A stretch of DNA of 64,000 nt from Bacteroidota bacterium (GTDB lineage: Bacteria > Bacteroidota > Bacteroidia > Bacteroidales > Prolixibacteraceae). The stretch is from assembly GCA_023251435.1 (NCBI GenBank), contig JAHEYU010000005.1, positions 62,001-126,000 on the forward strand, read 5' to 3'. The position numbers were made by a program, and so were the translations under genes. The first letter of the stretch is position 1; every line of letters begins with the position of its first letter. The notes below the pieces were generated by a model that was not told the origin of the DNA, did not search any database, and saw only the letters and a program-made list of their open reading frames with translations. Below are positions 43,164-52,903 of the stretch, piece after piece.

Positions 43164-44588
43164 ATGGGAAATCCAAAAGGTTTCATGACAATAGGACGGA
43201 AAGAAGCAGGTTATCGTCCGCTGAATGACAGAATTTATGATTACGGAGAGGTTGAGCAAACCCTCGACGACAAGGACCGCATAGAACAGGCTGCTCGTTG
43301 CATGGATTGTGGAGTTCCTTTCTGCCATTGGGGTTGCCCTGTCGGCAGTAAAATTCCGGAATGGCAGGATCTGGTTTACAAGGCTGATTGGAAAGGTGCC
43401 TACGAAGCATTGCATTCAACCAACAGTTTTCCGGAGTTTACTGGTCGCGTTTGTCCTGCTCCCTGCGAGAAATCGTGCGTGCTGGCCATTCACGAGGAAG
43501 CTGTAACCATTCGCGAAAACGAAGCTTCAACCGTTGAACATGCTTTCAATCTTGGTTTTGTTCAGCCACGTATTCCTGAAGTACGCACAGGTAAAAAAGT
43601 TGCGGTGGTTGGCTCCGGTCCTGCCGGTTTATCGGCTGCCGATCTGTTAAATCAGGCTGGCCATGAAGTGACAGTTTTTGAGAAAAATAATGCAATCGGC
43701 GGCTTGCTTCGTTTCGGAATTCCCGATTTTAAATTAAGTAAAACAATCATTGATCGTCGTTTAGGGATTTTCCTCGACGAAGGAATTAATTTCAAACCAA
43801 ATGTTGCTGTTGGTACAGATATTAGCCGCGAAGAATTACTGGCAAATTTTGATGCAATAGTTTTGGCCAATGGCGCCGAACAAGCCCGCGATTTACCTGT
43901 TGAAGGCCGCGATTTGAATGGTGTCTATTTTGCCATGGAATTTCTGACACAACAAAATAAACGAATTGCCGGGGAACTTATACCTGAAGAAATTAGCATT
44001 ACAGCCAAAGATAAACGGGTTCTGGTAATTGGTGGAGGCGATACAGGCTCTGATTGTGTGGGAACTTCGATTCGACAAAAAGCAAAAAGCGTGATTCAGA
44101 TCGAAATTTTACCAAAACCAACAGCAAAACGCGCTGATAACAATCCCTGGCCTTACTGGCCAAACACCCTTCGTACTTCGAGTTCGCACATGGAAGGCTG
44201 CGAACGCCGCTGGAGTTTATCGACCAAACGTCTGATTGGCGAGAATGGTCAGCTTAAACAGGTTGAACTGGTTGGAGTTGAATGGGGGAAAGATGAAGCA
44301 GGACGTTGGGCAATGACCGAAATACCCGGATCATCAGAAATTCTGGATGTCGATCTGGTATTGCTTTCGATGGGTTTCACCCAGCCGGTTCACAACGGCT
44401 TGCTCGATCAACTGGGTATTGAGTACGATGCCCGCGGAAATGTGAAAGTGAATTTGAAAAAGCAAACTTCGATTGATAAAGTTTTTGCCTGCGGCGACAT
44501 TGAAGCAGGTGCAAGCCTTGTAGTTCGTGCAATCGAAGCAGGAAAGATTGCCGCCGCAAATGTGGATGAATTCCTGACTGAAGAGTAA
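43164..44588 (+). CDS. gltD: Glutamate synthase small subunit
   Basis: GltD is the NAD(P)H-oxidising flavoprotein that passes electrons to GltB. The 474-residue protein begins with the [4Fe-4S]-binding domain (CMDCGVPFCHWGCPVGSKIPE, CPAPCEKSC), then the FAD Rossmann motif VAVVGSGPAGLSAADLL near 147 and the NAD(P) motif VLVIGGGDTGSDCVGTS near 285, and ends with FACGDIEAGASLVVRAIEAG. It is downstream of gltB and followed by a strong terminator. Confidence 0.97.
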   Translation: MGNPKGFMTIGRKEAGYRPLNDRIYDYGEVEQTLDDKDRIEQAARCMDCGVPFCHWGCPVGSKIPEWQDLVYKADWKGAYEALHSTNSFPEFTGRVCPAPCEKSCVLAIHEEAVTIRENEASTVEHAFNLGFVQPRIPEVRTGKKVAVVGSGPAGLSAADLLNQAGHEVTVFEKNNAIGGLLRFGIPDFKLSKTIIDRRLGIFLDEGINFKPNVAVGTDISREELLANFDAIVLANGAEQARDLPVEGRDLNGVYFAMEFLTQQNKRIAGELIPEEISITAKDKRVLVIGGGDTGSDCVGTSIRQKAKSVIQIEILPKPTAKRADNNPWPYWPNTLRTSSSHMEGCERRWSLSTKRLIGENGQLKQVELVGVEWGKDEAGRWAMTEIPGSSEILDVDLVLLSMGFTQPVHNGLLDQLGIEYDARGNVKVNLKKQTSIDKVFACGDIEAGASLVVRAIEAGKIAAANVDEFLTEE

Positions 44589-44612
44589 TATTTCACAACT
44601 CTACCATATCAA

Positions 44613-44648
44613 AGGCCGTCTCAATTTAGTTTGGGACGGCCTTTTTTC
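44613..44648 (+). terminator. Rho-independent terminator after gltD
   Basis: AAGGCCGTCTCAA (44613-44625) pairs with TTGGGACGGCCTT (44632-44644) with one wobble; T6 tract at 44643-44648. Confidence 0.93.
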
Positions 44649-44827
44649 ATGTCTTTTCCAGACTTTTCGGTTTCTTGAAAACTTCGGTCTTAACAATTAT
44701 TAACGGTTCGGAATTGTTTTTTGCCTGGTAATGTTTTAACTTTCTGTATGTCAGTTGTTAGTGGCTGTTTTGAAGTGGGTTAACTGATAATTTATCACTT
44801 TTATAAACCTTCCAAACATTCTATTTT

Positions 44828-45760
44828 ATGTGGAAAAGAATTAAGTTAACCTTGAAGAGAGTTTCAACTTATGAGTACAAACCTCGTTACTCTCGCTTAG
44901 CCGGTGATATTGCCAGTTTTGAACCACGCCTTCAGAAAAGAATATTTGATACAGGTAGCGCCCAAAAGCAGTGGGCGATAAAATCCCTGGAATTACTGAC
45001 CCAAACCAGAGTATTTCTTGACGAATATAAAATCGATGAGGGATGGAAAAGTTTTCATACTGCAAAACGATTCGAGATATACGGAATGGACAAGCATGAA
45101 CGACTTGCTCTGGCAAGAGCGATTTATAAAGAAGCGGATAAACTTAATGAATGGAGAAAAGCATCGATTAAAAGTATGTTGGGCGATACAAACGGCCAGG
45201 TAACCGAAGCTCCCGAACCTGACGTCCTTATTCTGGCAGCCGAAATTAAAGACGAAGACTATAATAACATGTATTATATGAATCGTCTATCTCACAATAT
45301 TTTCTGGTTACTTTCCGGATTACTCTTTCTTACAATATGGTTAATCGTCGCCTATTTTGTTATTTGTTCAAATTGGTACGATATCAAATTTACAAAAACC
45401 GACTTAAGTCTTACCGGTTATATCATTGGTGTCTTATTATTCGGATTTCTTGGAGCTCTTACCAGTGCCATTCTTTTTACGCGCAACCTGTCGAAATCGT
45501 CGAGGATCAAGGAAATTGCAAGTAGTCAGGTTGTTGTAATGAGCAAGATTTTTATCGGCGTCGGATTTTCAGTTTTCATATTTCTGATTTTGCGTTCGTC
45601 GGTTGCTGATGGCATCAAGCTTTTTAGTTTTTCAATCTCACAACCGCTCGATTATTTTGCCATCGCTTTTGCTTCAGGTTTTACCGAAAAATTTGCGCAG
45701 AAATCGATGGATTTGCTTATTGGAAAAGATAACACCGAAAAAAGTAAAACTTCAGAATAA
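44828..45760 (+). CDS. Unknown membrane protein with cytoplasmic N-terminal domain
   Basis: I do not recognise this 310-residue family. Residues 1-155 are soluble, helical and basic (FLDEYKIDEGWKSFHTAKRFE, HERLALARAIYKEADKLNEW). From about 160 there are four hydrophobic segments (FWLLSGLLFLTIWLIVAYF, GYIIGVLLFGFLGALTSAIL, IFIGVGFSVFIFLIL, and the C-terminal PLDYFAIAFASGF). The organisation resembles SLATT-like membrane effectors only superficially. A patatin phospholipase follows 141 bases later in the same direction, so the two may work together. Confidence 0.75.
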   Translation: MWKRIKLTLKRVSTYEYKPRYSRLAGDIASFEPRLQKRIFDTGSAQKQWAIKSLELLTQTRVFLDEYKIDEGWKSFHTAKRFEIYGMDKHERLALARAIYKEADKLNEWRKASIKSMLGDTNGQVTEAPEPDVLILAAEIKDEDYNNMYYMNRLSHNIFWLLSGLLFLTIWLIVAYFVICSNWYDIKFTKTDLSLTGYIIGVLLFGFLGALTSAILFTRNLSKSSRIKEIASSQVVVMSKIFIGVGFSVFIFLILRSSVADGIKLFSFSISQPLDYFAIAFASGFTEKFAQKSMDLLIGKDNTEKSKTSE

Positions 45761-45901
45761 GCGATTGTATAAGGATAAAGGTTCATCATCAAATAGTTGA
45801 ATATTTACTGTTATAAAACGAGCCATCCCTATTAATCGGGATACAGGAAAATGATTATTGGCGAGTTACAATGTGGCAATTAACAATCAAATTAAAAACA
45901 C

Positions 45902-47131
45902 ATGAAAATTACAGATTTTACAAATCATCCGGAAGTCAAACAGATTATTGACGGGATGAAAAACGACAAAATTGATCAGAAGCAGTTTTCAGATATTATG
46001 GATTCATCAGGAAACCAATATGTTGAACTCGTTCAGGAGGGCGGGGGAGTATTAGGCGTTGCATTAATAGGTTATACTTATGTGCTCGAACAATTGGGAA
46101 TCCGCTTTTTCAGCCTTGCCGGAACTTCTGCAGGTTCGATCAATGCGATGTTACTTGCCGGGCTGGGCGATATCTCGAAACTTAAGTCAGAAAAGGTAAT
46201 TGAAGTACTCGTCAATAAAAATCTTTACGATTTTGTTGATGGGAATGATGACTCGAAAGATTTTATAAAGGCTTTGGTTGAAAAGGCAAAGCGGGTAAAA
46301 TTAATCTGGAAAGGCTGGCAGATTATCGATGAAATTTTTGATGATCTGGGACTTAATCCGGGAGACGATTTTTTGAATTGGCTTTCGGGGTATCTGAAGG
46401 ATAATGGAATTAAAACCATGGCTGATCTTGAAGACAGTTTTATGAAAGTGCCTGCAGATTTAACTGTCAGGGAAGGTGTTGCGAAAACAACCGATGGGTT
46501 GAAACCCCGGCTAGCCATTATTAGTGCCGATTTGACAACTGAAACAAAAGTTGAATTTCCGAAATTGACAAGTCTTTACTGGAACAATCCCAACAATGTA
46601 AATCCTGCTAACTTTGTCAGGGCCTCCATGTCAATTCCTTATTTCTTTAGCCCATTGCGAATTAGTAATATTCCCAAAGGTCCCGAGGCCAAAAAGAACT
46701 GGGAGGAGCTTGTGGGTTTTATGGGAGTTCCGCCAGAAGAATCGGTTCTTGTTGATGGTGGTCTTTTATCAAATTTCCCGATCGATGTTTTTCATAACCC
46801 ATGTGTAATTCCACGTCTGCCTACTTTTGGCATCCGTTTGGGCGATAACCGTAACAATGCCAATAAGATATCAAGCCCTACCAGCCTTTTTGGTGCCATG
46901 TTCAATTCAATACGGCATTTACACGACTACGACTTCATTCTCCGGAATCCGGATTATCATTTACTCATCGAAAAGATTGACATTGGCGATCACGACTGGC
47001 TCAATTTCGGAATCACCGATGCAGCGAAACTTGATCTTTTCAAACGGGGAGCACAGGCAGCCGAAAGGTTTCTTCGGAAGTACGACTGGCTTGAATATAA
47101 GAAAGTTCGGGAGCAATTAATACCGAAATAG
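45902..47131 (+). CDS. Patatin-like phospholipase
   Basis: A 409-residue acyl hydrolase of the patatin fold. The Ser-Asp dyad is visible: GTSAGSINAML with nucleophile Ser near residue 81 and VDGGLLSNFPIDVF with the Asp near 288. The oxyanion-hole region is EGGGVLGVALIGY, with Leu where Arg or Lys is usual (GGGxRG). No signal peptide or membrane segment, so cytoplasmic. It follows an unknown membrane protein and ends 9 bases from a convergent lipoprotein gene. A housekeeping lipid role or an effector role are both open. Confidence 0.9.
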   Translation: MKITDFTNHPEVKQIIDGMKNDKIDQKQFSDIMDSSGNQYVELVQEGGGVLGVALIGYTYVLEQLGIRFFSLAGTSAGSINAMLLAGLGDISKLKSEKVIEVLVNKNLYDFVDGNDDSKDFIKALVEKAKRVKLIWKGWQIIDEIFDDLGLNPGDDFLNWLSGYLKDNGIKTMADLEDSFMKVPADLTVREGVAKTTDGLKPRLAIISADLTTETKVEFPKLTSLYWNNPNNVNPANFVRASMSIPYFFSPLRISNIPKGPEAKKNWEELVGFMGVPPEESVLVDGGLLSNFPIDVFHNPCVIPRLPTFGIRLGDNRNNANKISSPTSLFGAMFNSIRHLHDYDFILRNPDYHLLIEKIDIGDHDWLNFGITDAAKLDLFKRGAQAAERFLRKYDWLEYKKVREQLIPK

Positions 47132-47140
47132 GAGGAAAAA

Positions 47141-47443
47141 TTACTTAACAACAAAACCTCTTTGTGCTATAGCTTCCGAAATCTCTTTCAGATTGGTTTT
47201 GTTTGAATCGAAGCGCACAAAGGCAGTAGAATCTACATGGTTTGCACTAATGCTGTCGATTCCGGCCAGCAAATTAACGCCTGTGGCGATGGATGCTTCG
47301 CAATGGTCGCAAGTCATGCCTTCAACTTTAAGATTCATTTCAACCAAAACAGCCGGTACTTTGTCTTTGTCGGCTGATTGTTGTTTAGGTGCACATGCCG
47401 CTACGGATATGCAGATGATTGCGATAAAAAGTAATTTTTTCAT
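47141..47443 (-). CDS. Lipoprotein with heavy-metal-associated (HMA) domain
   Basis: A 100-residue periplasm-facing protein: lipoprotein signal (LLFIAIICISVAACAPK, lipobox Cys17) and an HMA fold with the copper-binding GMTCDHCEASI near residue 42 and the typical C-terminal IAQRGFVVK strand. Homologues bind Cu(I) or Hg(II). It is the last gene of the minus-strand block that ends with ctaB, suggesting copper handling for the caa3 oxidase. Confidence 0.88.
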   Translation of the reverse strand: MKKLLFIAIICISVAACAPKQQSADKDKVPAVLVEMNLKVEGMTCDHCEASIATGVNLLAGIDSISANHVDSTAFVRFDSNKTNLKEISEAIAQRGFVVK

Positions 47444-47530
47444 TTTGTTTCATTTTTTTTTAATCACCATGTTAAAACAATTATAATCAGGCAAATATTT
47501 GGTTTCAATTTCCAAATTCAGTCAAATATT

Positions 47531-48406
47531 CTATGAGGTATAAAGGCTGTCAACGATCAGCAGAACCATCATTAGCAGGTAAAGTAGATTCAATTTCAGG
47601 AATGAAGCGCGTACGGGAATATCCTTCTTTATGAATATACCGGCAGTGAGCGAAAACAACAGATAGAATATATAAATGAGAAGGAAAAACATGGTGGTCG
47701 AACCTTTTAAAACTGTCATTGCAACCACAAATGCTGTTGCAATGGTGGCCAAAATCCAGGTATAGCTTAATCGTTTGATCTGGTTGTCGTTGAATACTGA
47801 ATTCAGGCTTGGGTAGCCTGCCAGCGTATATTCTTTGCCAAACATGAGCAGGAGTAACCAGAAGTGCGGAATTTGCCCAATGAAAAAGAACAACGCAACC
47901 CAGATGATTTGTTCGTCGATGAGCGCCCCTCCGCCTGCAAACCAGCCAATATAGGGAGGCAGTGCACCCACAAGCGAGCCGGGAACGACTGCAAAGGCCG
48001 TTACTTTTTTAAGCGGTGTGTAAATTGCATTGTACGCTAGCAGCGTGAGTACACTTGTGAAAAATACAATAGGCGGGAAGCTGGTAAGCAAAATAAACGC
48101 GCCATAAGCAAAAAATGAAACCGCAACCAAAATTGCACCTTTCAAGCTTATCTTTCCTGAAGGGATGGGTCTGTTTTTGGTTCTTGGCATCAATGCATCC
48201 GTTTTGTATTCCTGAATGTGATTGATTGCACCCGAACTGCACGACATCAGAAATACACCCGACATCAACATCCAAACCTCACCACCCAACCAGCTTGTTT
48301 TTAGAGTATAACCTACAAGTGCAGATAAAGCAATGGGCAAAGAAATCCTTACTTTGCCCAGCTCCGAAATAATTTTTATCCAGGATAACAAATTTGTTCT
48401 GGTCAT
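47531..48406 (-). CDS. ctaB: Protoheme IX farnesyltransferase
   Basis: CtaB (CyoE) attaches a farnesyl group to heme B, making heme O, the precursor of heme A for the oxidase. The 291-residue UbiA-fold protein has about nine helices. The first Asp-rich motif is HIQEYKTDALMPRTKNRPIP, a variant with Glu/Asp spacing; the second region is near LNSVFNDNQIKRLSY. Its ATG overlaps the ctaC stop by 4 bases, so translation is coupled. Confidence 0.94.
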   Translation of the reverse strand: MTRTNLLSWIKIISELGKVRISLPIALSALVGYTLKTSWLGGEVWMLMSGVFLMSCSSGAINHIQEYKTDALMPRTKNRPIPSGKISLKGAILVAVSFFAYGAFILLTSFPPIVFFTSVLTLLAYNAIYTPLKKVTAFAVVPGSLVGALPPYIGWFAGGGALIDEQIIWVALFFFIGQIPHFWLLLLMFGKEYTLAGYPSLNSVFNDNQIKRLSYTWILATIATAFVVAMTVLKGSTTMFFLLIYIFYLLFSLTAGIFIKKDIPVRASFLKLNLLYLLMMVLLIVDSLYTS

Positions 48407-49347
48407 TTAAGAGTTTTCAGGTATTCAGTAATTTGTACGATATCGTCGTCTGTAAGCTGACCTTGATAAGGCAACATCAATCCTTTATTGAATCCTTTCA
48501 CTACATCCGCATTCGGGTCGTAAATAGACCGTTTGATGTATTCGTCATCTACAGTCACCACACGTTCATTTCCACCTGTAATAACAGTGGCTTCATGCCC
48601 GTAGATTCCTTTAAACGATGGTCCCACAAGCTTTGATCCGTCAAGTGAATGACATGCAAAACAGCCTATGTTTTTCATGATCCGCTTTCCGTTTTCTGTT
48701 GGCGAATCCAAAGCTACTTCAACTCGTTTGGTGGTGTCAACATACCATGAGTTAAATTGCTGCTCGGGCATTACTTTCACTGTGTTGAGCATGTATGAGT
48801 GATTCAAACCGCAGTATTCAGTGCAAAACAGATCGTAAAGACCCTCACGCTGTGGGATAAACCATATCATTTTTTCGCTTCCGGGAACTACGTCTTCTTT
48901 TACCCTGAACGACGGAATATACACGCTATGTATGACATCGAGCGAAACCAGATTTAATTTCACAGCCTTGTTCATTGGGACAAAAAGGGTATCTGTTTTT
49001 TTTCCATTTTCGTATTCGAAGGTGAAATTCCACATTCGGGCAACTACTTTGATGTTGAAACTATCATCCGGAGCTTTTCTCATTGGTGCCCATCCGGCCC
49101 AACCGTAATAGAACATCACCAATACCAAAATGGTAGGTATTACAGTCCAGATAATTTCAAGCTTCGTACTTCCTTTTATTTGGGTTGCGACCGGGTTTTT
49201 GGCTTTGTTGTACTTGAAAACAAAATACAACATCGCAAAAGTTAAGCCGATCAGAAAAACGAAGGAAATGCCCATTATTATTACAAAGGACTTGTCAACC
49301 CCCGCTACAAAATTGGATGCATTTGTCGAATTTGATAAGATATACAT
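48403..49347 (-). CDS. ctaC: Cytochrome c oxidase subunit II with fused cytochrome c domain
   Basis: A 314-residue caa3-type subunit II. Two N-terminal helices (about 18-44 and 62-84) anchor a CuA domain whose ligands are His140, Cys175, Cys179, His183 and Met186 (FCTEYCGLNHSYM). A C-terminal cytochrome c domain follows, heme site CFACH (residues 229-233) and a probable axial Met in GLMLPYQG. The fused heme c receives electrons directly. It sits between ctaF and ctaB in the oxidase operon. Confidence 0.96.
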   Translation of the reverse strand: MYILSNSTNASNFVAGVDKSFVIIMGISFVFLIGLTFAMLYFVFKYNKAKNPVATQIKGSTKLEIIWTVIPTILVLVMFYYGWAGWAPMRKAPDDSFNIKVVARMWNFTFEYENGKKTDTLFVPMNKAVKLNLVSLDVIHSVYIPSFRVKEDVVPGSEKMIWFIPQREGLYDLFCTEYCGLNHSYMLNTVKVMPEQQFNSWYVDTTKRVEVALDSPTENGKRIMKNIGCFACHSLDGSKLVGPSFKGIYGHEATVITGGNERVVTVDDEYIKRSIYDPNADVVKGFNKGLMLPYQGQLTDDDIVQITEYLKTLK

Positions 49348-49352
49348 AGCTT

Positions 49353-49637
49353 TTATCTGTAATAGTAATCTAAAAATGTAATAAATATAACCGCGAAAAA
49401 CACCAGTACTACAAAGCCAACCATTATACGTAGAAAGGGTTGGTCGAACTTAAGGTGCATAAACCAGGTTAAAACTAATACGGACTTTAAGTTAGCAAAA
49501 ATCATTGCTCCCAAAACTGAATACTCGCCAAGATTTATTTTGGTAATTCCGATCGACAAGAATGTCATAGCAACCAGCGCCACCAGAATATAAATGTAAA
49601 CCTTGTAGGGTACGATATGATGTTTTTCATTTTCCAT
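49353..49637 (-). CDS. ctaF: Cytochrome c oxidase subunit IV (COX4/CtaF-like)
   Basis: A 94-residue protein with three hydrophobic helices (IYILVALVAMTFLSIGIT, GAMIFANLKSVLVLTWF, MVGFVVLVFFAVIFI), matching prokaryotic subunit IV. The WFMHLKFD motif is typical. It lies between ctaE and ctaC with gaps of 15 and 5 bases, so it is part of the same operon and likely stabilises subunit I. Confidence 0.88.
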   Translation of the reverse strand: MENEKHHIVPYKVYIYILVALVAMTFLSIGITKINLGEYSVLGAMIFANLKSVLVLTWFMHLKFDQPFLRIMVGFVVLVFFAVIFITFLDYYYR

Positions 49638-49652
49638 TTCTAATCGCTTTTA

Positions 49653-50273
49653 TTAGTGTATTAAATAGAACAACGGGAACAGGAATATCCAGATCAAATC
49701 GACCAAATGCCAGTATAATCCGGCATTTTCGAGTAACGAGGGCCGATCGGCATGTACCGTTCCTTTCTGAACTTTATTCAATGCCACGATAATAATAATC
49801 ATTCCAATAACGATGTGCAGCGCATGCAGTCCGGTCATAACGAAATACAGACCGAAGAACAGAACTTCACCATGCGCCATGTCATTGAGCAAATGTTCCG
49901 ATCCGGGCCAGATGCCGTGATCAAATTTAACTCCCCATTCAAAATATTTGTTGATCAGGAAAATAAGTGCAAGTATGATGGTAATTTCAAGCAAAAGCAC
50001 TGTTAACCCTATGTTTTTTTTCTGAAGTGCAGATGTTGACATTGCGATAGTCATACTGCTCACCAGAAGAATTATGGTATTTATTGCACCAATTGTAATG
50101 TTTAGCTCATGTCCGGCCATTTGAAAGGCCTCCGGATTCAGAAACCTGTAAATAGCGTAAACAATGAACAAACCTCCAAAAAGAAGCAATTCGGTAAAGA
50201 TAAAAAGCCACATTCCCAATTTTGATGCTTCCTGATCGTAATGGGGATCTGAATGTTGTGCTACATGTTCCAT
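49653..50273 (-). CDS. ctaE: Cytochrome c oxidase subunit III
   Basis: A 206-residue subunit with five predicted helices. Characteristic stretches are LGMWLFIFTELLLFGGLF, the conserved Glu in helix 3 region, and TGLHALHIVIGMIII; it ends WHLVDLIWIFLFPLFYL. It is the short five-helix form. It follows ctaD by 17 bases in transcription order. Confidence 0.95.
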   Translation of the reverse strand: MEHVAQHSDPHYDQEASKLGMWLFIFTELLLFGGLFIVYAIYRFLNPEAFQMAGHELNITIGAINTIILLVSSMTIAMSTSALQKKNIGLTVLLLEITIILALIFLINKYFEWGVKFDHGIWPGSEHLLNDMAHGEVLFFGLYFVMTGLHALHIVIGMIIIIVALNKVQKGTVHADRPSLLENAGLYWHLVDLIWIFLFPLFYLIH

Positions 50274-50290
50274 AAAGTGATATACAAGGT

Positions 50291-51904
50291 TTAGTATTCG
50301 TAAGGTCCGTCTTTTTCTCCGTAAACAGGTATTTCATCATAATTTTCCAATGGGGGAGGCGAAGGCACTGTCCATTCAAGTGTTTTGCTGTTCCACGGGT
50401 TTATTTCGGCAATCGCACCGTTTTTGGCCGATCTGAAAAGGTTGATCACTACGATAAGCAATCCAAATGTCATTACCCAGGAGCCAAGCGATGAGAGAAT
50501 ATTTCCGGCATGAAATTCTGGTAAATAATCGTAATATCTGCGGGGCATACCCATCATTCCAAGGTAAAACATGGGCGAATACAAAGTGAGGAAACCAACC
50601 GTGAAAAAGGCCCAGCCAACTTTAGCCCATACTTTGTCGTACATGCGGCCAAACATTTTGGGGAACCAGTAGTGAATGGCACCAAAAAAGGCAAATCCAA
50701 CACCGCCAAAAACGATGAAGTGAAAGTGTGCAACCACGAAAGCAGTATCATGTACGTGTACATTGGTGGCCAAAGCACCCAGAACCAATCCGGAGAACCC
50801 TCCGATCATGAAAACAAATATGAAGGTAACTGCCCATAAAAAAGGAGCTTCAGGATTAATGGAACCCTTGTGCATGGTCGAAATCCAGTTGAAAACCTTT
50901 ATCGCACTTGGAATAGCTACAATGAATGTCAGAATCGAAAAAGTATATTGCGCGGTTCCGCTCATTCCTGAAGTAAACATGTGGTGTCCCCAAACAAAGT
51001 AACCTACAAAGGCTATTGCCAGTGTTGAAACGATGATTGCACGGTATCCGAAGATATGTTTTTGTGAGAATGTTGGAATAATTTCAGAAATGGCTCCCAT
51101 CGCCGGAAGAATCATTACATAAACAGCCGGATGTGAATAAATCCAGAACAAATGCTGGTACAAAATCGGGTCACCACCCAACGCAGGGTCAAATACCCCA
51201 ATGTTAAAAATACGTTCGAGCGCCACCAGAACAAGGGTAATTCCCACAACTGGTGTAGCCAAAAGCTGAATCCATGCAGTTCCGTATAGCGACCACGGGA
51301 AAAGTGGCATTTTAAACCAGGTCATTCCAGGTGCACGCATCCGGTGGATAGTAACAATGAAGTTCAATCCGGTTAAAATAGATGAAAAACCGAGAACAAA
51401 TGCCCCGAAAATGGCAGGTAATAAATTGGTTCCGGTTTTAAAGCTGTATGGCGCGTAAAATGTCCAACCGGTATCGGGTGCTCCGTTTCCGAAAAGTACA
51501 GAGGCAATAACCAGAACTGCGCCCAAAACATAAAAGTACCACGAAAGCAAATTTATCTTCGGAAAGGCCACATCTTTTGCTCCGATCATGATGGGAAGCA
51601 TAAAATTGCCAAATACCGCCGGAAGACCTGGTATTACTATCATGAAAATCATGATTACTCCATGAACTGTAAACACTGCATTGTAAGTGCCAGGATCCAT
51701 AATCGTTTTTCCCGGAGCAATTAATTCAAGCTTCATGGCCAAACCGAGCACAACGCCAACCACAAACATGGTCAACATCGAATACATGTATAAAAGTGCA
51801 ATCCGCTTGTGGTCGGTCGAGAATATCCATGCGAATATCCCCTTGTATTTTCCTTTGTAATCGAGGTAGTTAACCTCGTGTTCAAGTTGAGTTGCTGTTT
51901 GCAT
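50291..51904 (-). CDS. ctaD: Cytochrome c oxidase subunit I
   Basis: The 537-residue heme-copper oxidase core with 12 helices. Ligands are visible: HGVIMIF (low-spin heme His), WIYSHPAVYVMILP (CuB His and the cross-linked Tyr of A-type enzymes), HHMFTSG (CuB His pair) and VAHFHFIVFGG (heme His residues). The HPAVY sequence marks the A family. It is 3 bases downstream of sco in transcription order. Confidence 0.97.
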   Translation of the reverse strand: MQTATQLEHEVNYLDYKGKYKGIFAWIFSTDHKRIALLYMYSMLTMFVVGVVLGLAMKLELIAPGKTIMDPGTYNAVFTVHGVIMIFMIVIPGLPAVFGNFMLPIMIGAKDVAFPKINLLSWYFYVLGAVLVIASVLFGNGAPDTGWTFYAPYSFKTGTNLLPAIFGAFVLGFSSILTGLNFIVTIHRMRAPGMTWFKMPLFPWSLYGTAWIQLLATPVVGITLVLVALERIFNIGVFDPALGGDPILYQHLFWIYSHPAVYVMILPAMGAISEIIPTFSQKHIFGYRAIIVSTLAIAFVGYFVWGHHMFTSGMSGTAQYTFSILTFIVAIPSAIKVFNWISTMHKGSINPEAPFLWAVTFIFVFMIGGFSGLVLGALATNVHVHDTAFVVAHFHFIVFGGVGFAFFGAIHYWFPKMFGRMYDKVWAKVGWAFFTVGFLTLYSPMFYLGMMGMPRRYYDYLPEFHAGNILSSLGSWVMTFGLLIVVINLFRSAKNGAIAEINPWNSKTLEWTVPSPPPLENYDEIPVYGEKDGPYEY

Positions 51905-51907
51905 AAA

Positions 51908-52807
51908 TCAAATATGTTCGTTTAATTTTTTTCTTTTTGGTTTGAAAATCAGGACCAGAAAAAATAACAAGGCCACAAATAATATCAGAGTACCCGAAAT
52001 CTTGGTTACATTAAGCACGTATGCCTGTCCAACCGGATCGTAGGAAAAACAGTACTGCATTATTTTGTTGATAGTTGGCGCCGACATTCCTTTGGATGAT
52101 TCGATAATTGCCATCTTGAAATCAAATGGCTGGAAATAAGTGCCATTCATGTAACGGGTAATTTTACCTTTAGGGCTCACCACAGTAACTGATGCAGCAT
52201 GCAGAAAATCATTTCCTGTTCTTTTATATTTGAACCCTGTTGCATTGGTCCCTTTCACAATACTTGCACTATCCGAAACAAAAAACTTCCATCCTTTACT
52301 GATTTCCTCTTTTTTGTCCACCAAATTCAGGTAATTCGTTTTTTTTCTGATCCCCAGATCTATTGTTTCTGAAGGGTCAAAACTGATGGTGAGTACCTGG
52401 TAGTCAATTCCGGCAACCATATCCGATGCGTTCATGACATTGGCGAGTCCTTCCATTAGTGGACTGCAAATGCCTGGACAACGGTAATATACCCAGTTAA
52501 TTATGGTTGGTTTGTCGATTAAATCGGTAAGAACAACACGTTGATTGTTTTCATCAATCAGGTAAATATCAGTTGGCATGAATTCATCCAGATGCTCAAT
52601 AATGCCAATCTCCGGATCTTTTGTTTGATCGTCAAAAACAGTTTGCCCTGACGAAACTGTTCCGAAAACAAGTGAAAAAACAGATAGAAAAAAGAAGAAT
52701 TTTTTTGTGATCTTGTTTGCGAAAACCTTGAACTTAATGTCTGAAAAGCTTCCAGAATTATAGGTATTTTCCTTTTGGGTTATTTTAAATAGTTGATTTT
52801 GACTCAT
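51908..52807 (-). CDS. SCO1/SenC-family copper chaperone with C-terminal anchor
   Basis: A 299-residue thioredoxin-fold protein delivering copper to the CuA site. Copper ligands are Cys110 and Cys114 (YYRCPGICSP) and a His in DFLHAASVTVV near residue 206. A hydrophobic stretch near 37-52 serves as signal peptide, and an extra C-terminal helix (GTLILFVALLFFLVLIF) anchors the protein, which differs from the usual single-anchor SCO. It heads the caa3 operon. The start could be internal, since the first 30 residues are atypical for a signal sequence. Confidence 0.92.
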   Translation of the reverse strand: MSQNQLFKITQKENTYNSGSFSDIKFKVFANKITKKFFFFLSVFSLVFGTVSSGQTVFDDQTKDPEIGIIEHLDEFMPTDIYLIDENNQRVVLTDLIDKPTIINWVYYRCPGICSPLMEGLANVMNASDMVAGIDYQVLTISFDPSETIDLGIRKKTNYLNLVDKKEEISKGWKFFVSDSASIVKGTNATGFKYKRTGNDFLHAASVTVVSPKGKITRYMNGTYFQPFDFKMAIIESSKGMSAPTINKIMQYCFSYDPVGQAYVLNVTKISGTLILFVALLFFLVLIFKPKRKKLNEHI

Positions 52808-52903
52808 ATTGACTTTTGGTTTTCAATAATTTGATTTTGCGTAAAACCCTGTTTTGCCATAAGAAACCCCAAAAAGGGTCGAATGTTTATGAAACCTAAT
52901 TAA

